Notes under the pieces: generated by a model
Databases searched by the model: none
Seen by the model: the letters and a program-made list of their open reading frames with translations, nothing else
Told to the model about the DNA's origin: nothing
From: Asanoa sp. WMMD1127
GTDB lineage: Bacteria; Actinomycetota; Actinomycetes; Mycobacteriales; Micromonosporaceae
DNA length: 64,000 nucleotides
Direction of reading: 5' to 3'
NCBI RefSeq assembly: GCF_029626225.1
Contig: NZ_JARUBP010000001.1
Location: 4,340,001-4,404,000 of the forward strand
Translations under genes and position numbers: made by a program
Shown: one piece after another, positions 60,762 to 64,000 of the stretch
How the letters are laid out: each line of letters starts with the position of its first letter
Position numbering within the stretch: position 1 is the first letter of the stretch

Positions 60762-61991
60762 ATGCGCAGGACCGTCGCGCGGGTGGTGGGGTTGGTGGTC
60801 GCCGCCGTCGGGTGGTTGGTGGTGCCGGCGGCGGGGCCGGCGGTGGCGGCCGTGGCGCCGCAACCCGGCACGTTCGTCGGGCGCGGGTTCGACACCTGCA
60901 CCGCGCCGTCGCAGTCGGCGATGAACGCCTGGCGGGCCAGTTCGCCCTACCGCGCCGTCGGGATCTACATCAGCGGGGCCAGCCGGTCCTGCGCACAACC
61001 GAACCTCACCGCCACCTGGGTCGCCAACCAGGTCGCCAACGGGTGGCGGCTGATCCCGATCGAGCTGGGCTACCAGGCGCCGTGCGGCACGCGTACGCCG
61101 AAGATGTCCGCCAATCCCGCCACGGCCCGCACCCAGGGTGGCACCGCCGCCGACAGCGCCGTGAACGCCGCGCGCGCCCTGGGGATCGGGGCCGGCAGCA
61201 CCATCTACAACGACATCGAGCACTACCCGACCAACGCGTCCTGCAAGGCGGCGGTGCTGTCGTTCCTGTCGGGCTGGACGCAGCGGCTGCACACCCGCGG
61301 CTACCTCTCCGGCATGTACTCCAGCGGCTCGTCCGGCATCCGCGACGTCTGCGACGCCTACCACGACCCGGCCTACACCCGGCTCGACCAGCTCTGGATC
61401 GCCTGGTGGAACGGGGTCGCGGACACCGACGCGGGCAACTACTGCCCGGACGACTACTACGCCAACCACCAGCGCCTCCACCAGTACGCCGGTGAGGTGA
61501 CCGAGACCTGGGGCGGCGTGACCATCCACATCGACCGCAACTACCTCGACGTCAGCAACGCGGCGGGCCCGCCGCCGGGGGAGGAGTGGAGCGTCACGGT
61601 CGACAACACCGGGCCGGGCTTCACCGCCAGCGCCAACTGGGGCACGTCGGCGTTCTCGGCTCAGCGGTTCGGCGCCGACTACCGCTTCGCGAACCCGGTG
61701 TCGCAGAGCGACGTCGCCTGGTACGCGGCCACCACGCCCGCCACGGGCTCGTACGCCGTCGACGTCTGGTATCCGGCCGACGCCGGCTACAACAACCTGG
61801 CGCCGTACATCGTGGCCACCACGACCGGCAACCAGTCCGTCACCGTCAACCAGCGGGTGGGCGGCGGCCAGTGGGTGTCGCTGGGCGTCTTCACGCTCCC
61901 GGCCGGCGCCGGCAACAAGGTGGGTGTGAGCCGCTGGACGAGCGGCACCGGCTACGTCGTCGCCGACGCGGTGCGGCTCACCCGGCTGTGA
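60762..61991 (+). CDS. Secreted DUF1906 glycoside-hydrolase-like protein with golvesin-type C-terminus
   Basis: A 409-aa exported protein. Signal peptide, then a TIM-barrel of the Rv2525c/DUF1906 glycoside-hydrolase-like type (FVGRGFDTCTAPSQSAMNAW, YNDIEHYP with the acidic pair, LWIAWWNGVAD, QYAGEV), then a golvesin-like beta-sandwich (GFTASANWGTSAFSAQ, DVAWYAATTPATGSYAV). It probably acts on cell-wall sugar polymers. GAGGAG lies 7 bases before ATG 60762; GTG 60747 is an alternative start. Confidence 0.85.
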   Translation: MRRTVARVVGLVVAAVGWLVVPAAGPAVAAVAPQPGTFVGRGFDTCTAPSQSAMNAWRASSPYRAVGIYISGASRSCAQPNLTATWVANQVANGWRLIPIELGYQAPCGTRTPKMSANPATARTQGGTAADSAVNAARALGIGAGSTIYNDIEHYPTNASCKAAVLSFLSGWTQRLHTRGYLSGMYSSGSSGIRDVCDAYHDPAYTRLDQLWIAWWNGVADTDAGNYCPDDYYANHQRLHQYAGEVTETWGGVTIHIDRNYLDVSNAAGPPPGEEWSVTVDNTGPGFTASANWGTSAFSAQRFGADYRFANPVSQSDVAWYAATTPATGSYAVDVWYPADAGYNNLAPYIVATTTGNQSVTVNQRVGGGQWVSLGVFTLPAGAGNKVGVSRWTSGTGYVVADAVRLTRL

Positions 61992-62734
61992 AATGGGCGC
62001 GGAGCAGGCCGGTCACCCGGTCGGCCTGCTCCACATTGGCCAGATGTGCCGCGCCGGGCACCACGACGAGCGTCGCGTCGCCACCGACACCGTCCACAAT
62101 GGTCGAGGCCAGCGCGGCCGGTGTGGCCGGGTCCGCGTCGCCGGCGACGACCAGGGTCGGCGCGCTGATCCGGCCGAGCACCGGCCGCAGGTCCATGCCG
62201 GCGATGGCCGCGCAGCAGCCGGCGTAGCCCTCCGGGTCGATCGCCACCAGGGCGCCGGTGAACGCGGCCACCACCTCGGGCGCGCAGGCGGGCGTGAACC
62301 AACGCGCCACCACCGCGTCGGCGACCGCTGCCATGCCACGGGCCCGCACGGTAGCCGCCCGCTCGTGCCAGCCGGACGCGGGCGGCAGGTGCGCCGCCGT
62401 GCACAGCAACGCCAGCCGGTCGACCCGCTCGGGCGCGTGGGCCGCGAGCCACATCCCGACCATGCCGCCCAGTGACAGCCCGGCGTAGTGGACCCGCGCG
62501 AGCCCGAGGTCGTCGAGCAGCGCGAGCACGTCGTGCCCCAACTCCTCCAGCGCGTACGGCCCGGGCGGCACCGGCGAGCCGCCGTGTCCGCGATGGTCGT
62601 AGGCCACGATCCGGAAGCTGTCCCGCAGCGCCGCCACCTGTGGCGCCCACATCGCGTGGGTCGTGCCGAGCGAGCTGCCCAGCACCAGAACGGGGCGCGT
62701 CCGGCGGCCCGGCCGTCTCGTATGCGAGCAACAC
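61978..62734 (-). CDS. Alpha/beta-hydrolase (enol-lactonase-like), frame-shifted
   Basis: The core encodes SSLGTTHAMWAPQ (oxyanion loop), YDHRGHGGS, AGLSLGGMVGMWLA (nucleophile elbow with the Ser) and GAAHLANVEQ (catalytic His region), as in 3-oxoadipate enol-lactonase-like hydrolases. The natural start GTG 62734 (with AGGAG upstream) opens YETAGPPDAP, but the frame breaks at the four Gs at 62692-62695 (plus strand); dropping one base joins it to the core. Removing the first 17 codons would delete the first strand, so the gene is either truncated or mis-sequenced. Coupled in an operon with the oxidoreductase upstream. Confidence 0.78.
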
Positions 62735-62758
62735 CGACTCCTGAAAGTCGAGCGGGGC

Positions 62759-63748
62759 TCACGACGTTAGCAGGTCCAGGACGACGCGCCCCCGGGCCGA
62801 ACCCCGCTCGAGCAGCTCGTGCGCCTCCGCGATGTCGGCCAGCGGCAGCCGGGCTTCGATCGGGTAGCGCAGGTCCCCGGCGACCAGGGCCGCGGTCAGG
62901 TCCGTCGCGGCGGCCTCGTTGGCCGCTTCCGGGAAGTCGTCGTTGCTGAGGAACCGGATGGTGATGTTCCGGAAACCCAGCTCCCAGTACGGGATCCGCG
63001 GCTGCGCGTCGCGGGTCGCGTAGGTGGCGACGACGCCGTTGTAGCGCAGGATCTCCAGGTTGGTGGCCAGGTTGGCGTCGAACGCGAGCTCGGCCACCCG
63101 GTCGACCGGCTCGCCGCCCGTGGCTTCCAGGATGCGGGCGGCCACGTCGCCGCCGGCGGTGTCGACGGCGTGGTGCGCCCCGGCCGCCAGCGCCTCGTCG
63201 ATCTGGTCGGCGCTGCGCACGGTGGCGATCACCGTCGCACCGCCCCGGCGGGCCACGGCCATCGCGGCCCGGCCGACCGCGCCGAGACCGCCCGTGACGA
63301 CGATCCGCTGCCCGGTGACCGGGCCGTCCGCGAAGATCGCCCGGTGGCCGGTGATGCCGGGGATGCCGAGCCCGGCGGCCTGCTCGTCCGGCACGGCGGC
63401 CGGCAACGGGACGGCGTGGTGGGCCGGGACGACCGTGTAGTCGGCGGCGGTGCCGAACGGCCGGTAGGACTGGGCGAGGTAGACCCAGACCCGCTCGCCG
63501 ACGCGAGCCGGGTCGACGCCCGGCCCGACCGCGTCGATGGTGCCGGCGCCGTCGCCGTGCGGCACGACGCGGGGGAACGGCATGGTCGAGCCCCACCAAC
63601 CCTGCCGTTTGCCGATGTCGCCGACGTGGATGCCGGAAACGGACACCCGCACCCGAACCTCGCCCTCGCCTGGCGTCGGGTCGGGCAGCTCGCCGACCTG
63701 GAGCACCTCGCGGGCCGGCCCCTGCCGGTCGTACCACGCGGCCCGCAT
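62759..63748 (-). CDS. Quinone-oxidoreductase-like MDR protein
   Basis: A 329-aa MDR enzyme without the zinc ligands: MRAAWYDRQGPA start, PHGDGAGTIDAVGPGVD, and the NADPH loop VTGGLGAVGRAAMAVARRGGATV. Typical NADPH:quinone reductase or enoyl reductase. ATG 63748 overlaps the upstream stop (ATGA). Confidence 0.86.
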   Translation of the reverse strand: MRAAWYDRQGPAREVLQVGELPDPTPGEGEVRVRVSVSGIHVGDIGKRQGWWGSTMPFPRVVPHGDGAGTIDAVGPGVDPARVGERVWVYLAQSYRPFGTAADYTVVPAHHAVPLPAAVPDEQAAGLGIPGITGHRAIFADGPVTGQRIVVTGGLGAVGRAAMAVARRGGATVIATVRSADQIDEALAAGAHHAVDTAGGDVAARILEATGGEPVDRVAELAFDANLATNLEILRYNGVVATYATRDAQPRIPYWELGFRNITIRFLSNDDFPEAANEAAATDLTAALVAGDLRYPIEARLPLADIAEAHELLERGSARGRVVLDLLTS

Positions 63749-64000
63749 CACGCCACCGCCTCGTCGGTGGTGCCTTCCTCACTGCTGACCAGCTCGTCGA
63801 TCAGCGCGAAGAACGCCTGGATCCCGGGCCGGTCGGCGCCGCGGCGGCGGGACTCGGCGAAGTCCTCCGGCGCGCGCCAGACGACGATGTCGAGCCATTC
63901 GTCGCCGGGCAGCCGGACCAGCCGCGCGCCCAGGAAGCCGGCGCGATCGGACTGGAAGTCGCCCAGCATGGCCGGGCGGGCGGCCAGCAGCTCCTCGCCG
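63748..64000 (-). CDS. Antibiotic biosynthesis monooxygenase-like protein, partial
   Basis: Only the last 83 codons lie in the window; the gene continues past base 64000. The visible part (EELLAARPAMLGDFQSD, then LVRLPGDEWLDIVVWRAPEDF) fits a dimeric alpha/beta barrel monooxygenase (ABM) fold. First visible gene of a three-gene operon. Confidence 0.6.
   Translation of the reverse strand, partial: GEELLAARPAMLGDFQSDRAGFLGARLVRLPGDEWLDIVVWRAPEDFAESRRRGADRPGIQAFFALIDELVSSEEGTTDEAVA

Overview
The window is a stretch of very high-GC chromosome from an actinobacterium. Codon third positions are almost always G or C, GTG starts are common, and genes are often coupled by ATGA or GTGA overlaps. At least fifteen start codons sit 6-7 bases after a TANNNT box, the actinobacterial leaderless-promoter pattern. 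The gene set (GH6 cellulase with a CebR/CelR-type operator, SigB-type stress promoters, ECF41 sigma factor, CbiMNQO, many secreted Tat or lipoprotein products) fits a soil actinomycete. Micromonosporaceae is my best guess, but it is an inference. I saw no rRNA, tRNA, CRISPR array, insertion sequence or prophage.

Layout. 1-136: the 5' end of a SigB/SigF-like sigma factor gene running off the left edge. 0.3-11.1 kb: one long, tightly coupled purine-catabolism operon. It holds a MobA-like nucleotidyltransferase, a fused OHCU decarboxylase/5-hydroxyisourate hydrolase, uricase, three xanthine dehydrogenase subunits, an 8-oxoguanine/guanine deaminase, a CitE/HpcH-type aldolase, allantoinase and allantoicase. 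A mini SepF-like gene overlaps its end. 11.3-14.3 kb: secreted polysaccharide deacetylase, GH6-CBM2 cellulase and a general stress protein. 14.3-16.5 kb: a membrane-anchored Rossmann-like protein, a DEDDh exonuclease and a metallophosphoesterase, with a gene fragment and a nested palindrome between them. A second palindrome plus a decayed exonuclease copy lies at 23.5 kb.

16.5-38.9 kb: mostly housekeeping and accessory genes. These are a kinase-like protein, a PCMT-like methyltransferase, phospholipase D, a MarR-pirin pair divergent from a DUF1684 gene, and tandem Tat-exported beta-lactamase-like proteins. They are followed by a minus-strand run (SpoIIE-type phosphatase, HAD, Na+/H+ antiporter), an MscS-like channel, an MFS sugar porter behind a LacI-type operator, and MarR and zinc-finger-TetR regulators with clear palindromic operators. 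39.0-45.4 kb: a carbohydrate ABC uptake operon (two permeases, lipoprotein binding protein) coupled to a Gfo/Idh/MocA oxidoreductase, a PmoA/DUF6807 protein and a cupin; no ATPase is encoded. 45.4-48.1 kb: ECF41 sigma factor, FAD oxidoreductase and TspO. 48.2-50.9 kb: a CbiMNQO Co/Ni ECF transporter behind a candidate Nur box.

51-54.4 kb: a stress cluster (SRPBCC, DUF2795, YihY, glycosyltransferase) whose upstream regions carry GTTT-N14/15-GGG SigB-type promoters. 54.5-57.2 kb: a large secreted HExxH protein with FlgD-like repeats, overlapping a small secreted partner. 57.2-64 kb: LuxR and XRE regulators, a zinc alcohol dehydrogenase, a TsaC/YciO protein, a secreted DUF1906-golvesin protein, and a three-gene redox/hydrolase operon running off the right edge. 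Two genes in this last part (58.0 and 62.0 kb) show frame changes exactly at G/C homopolymers.
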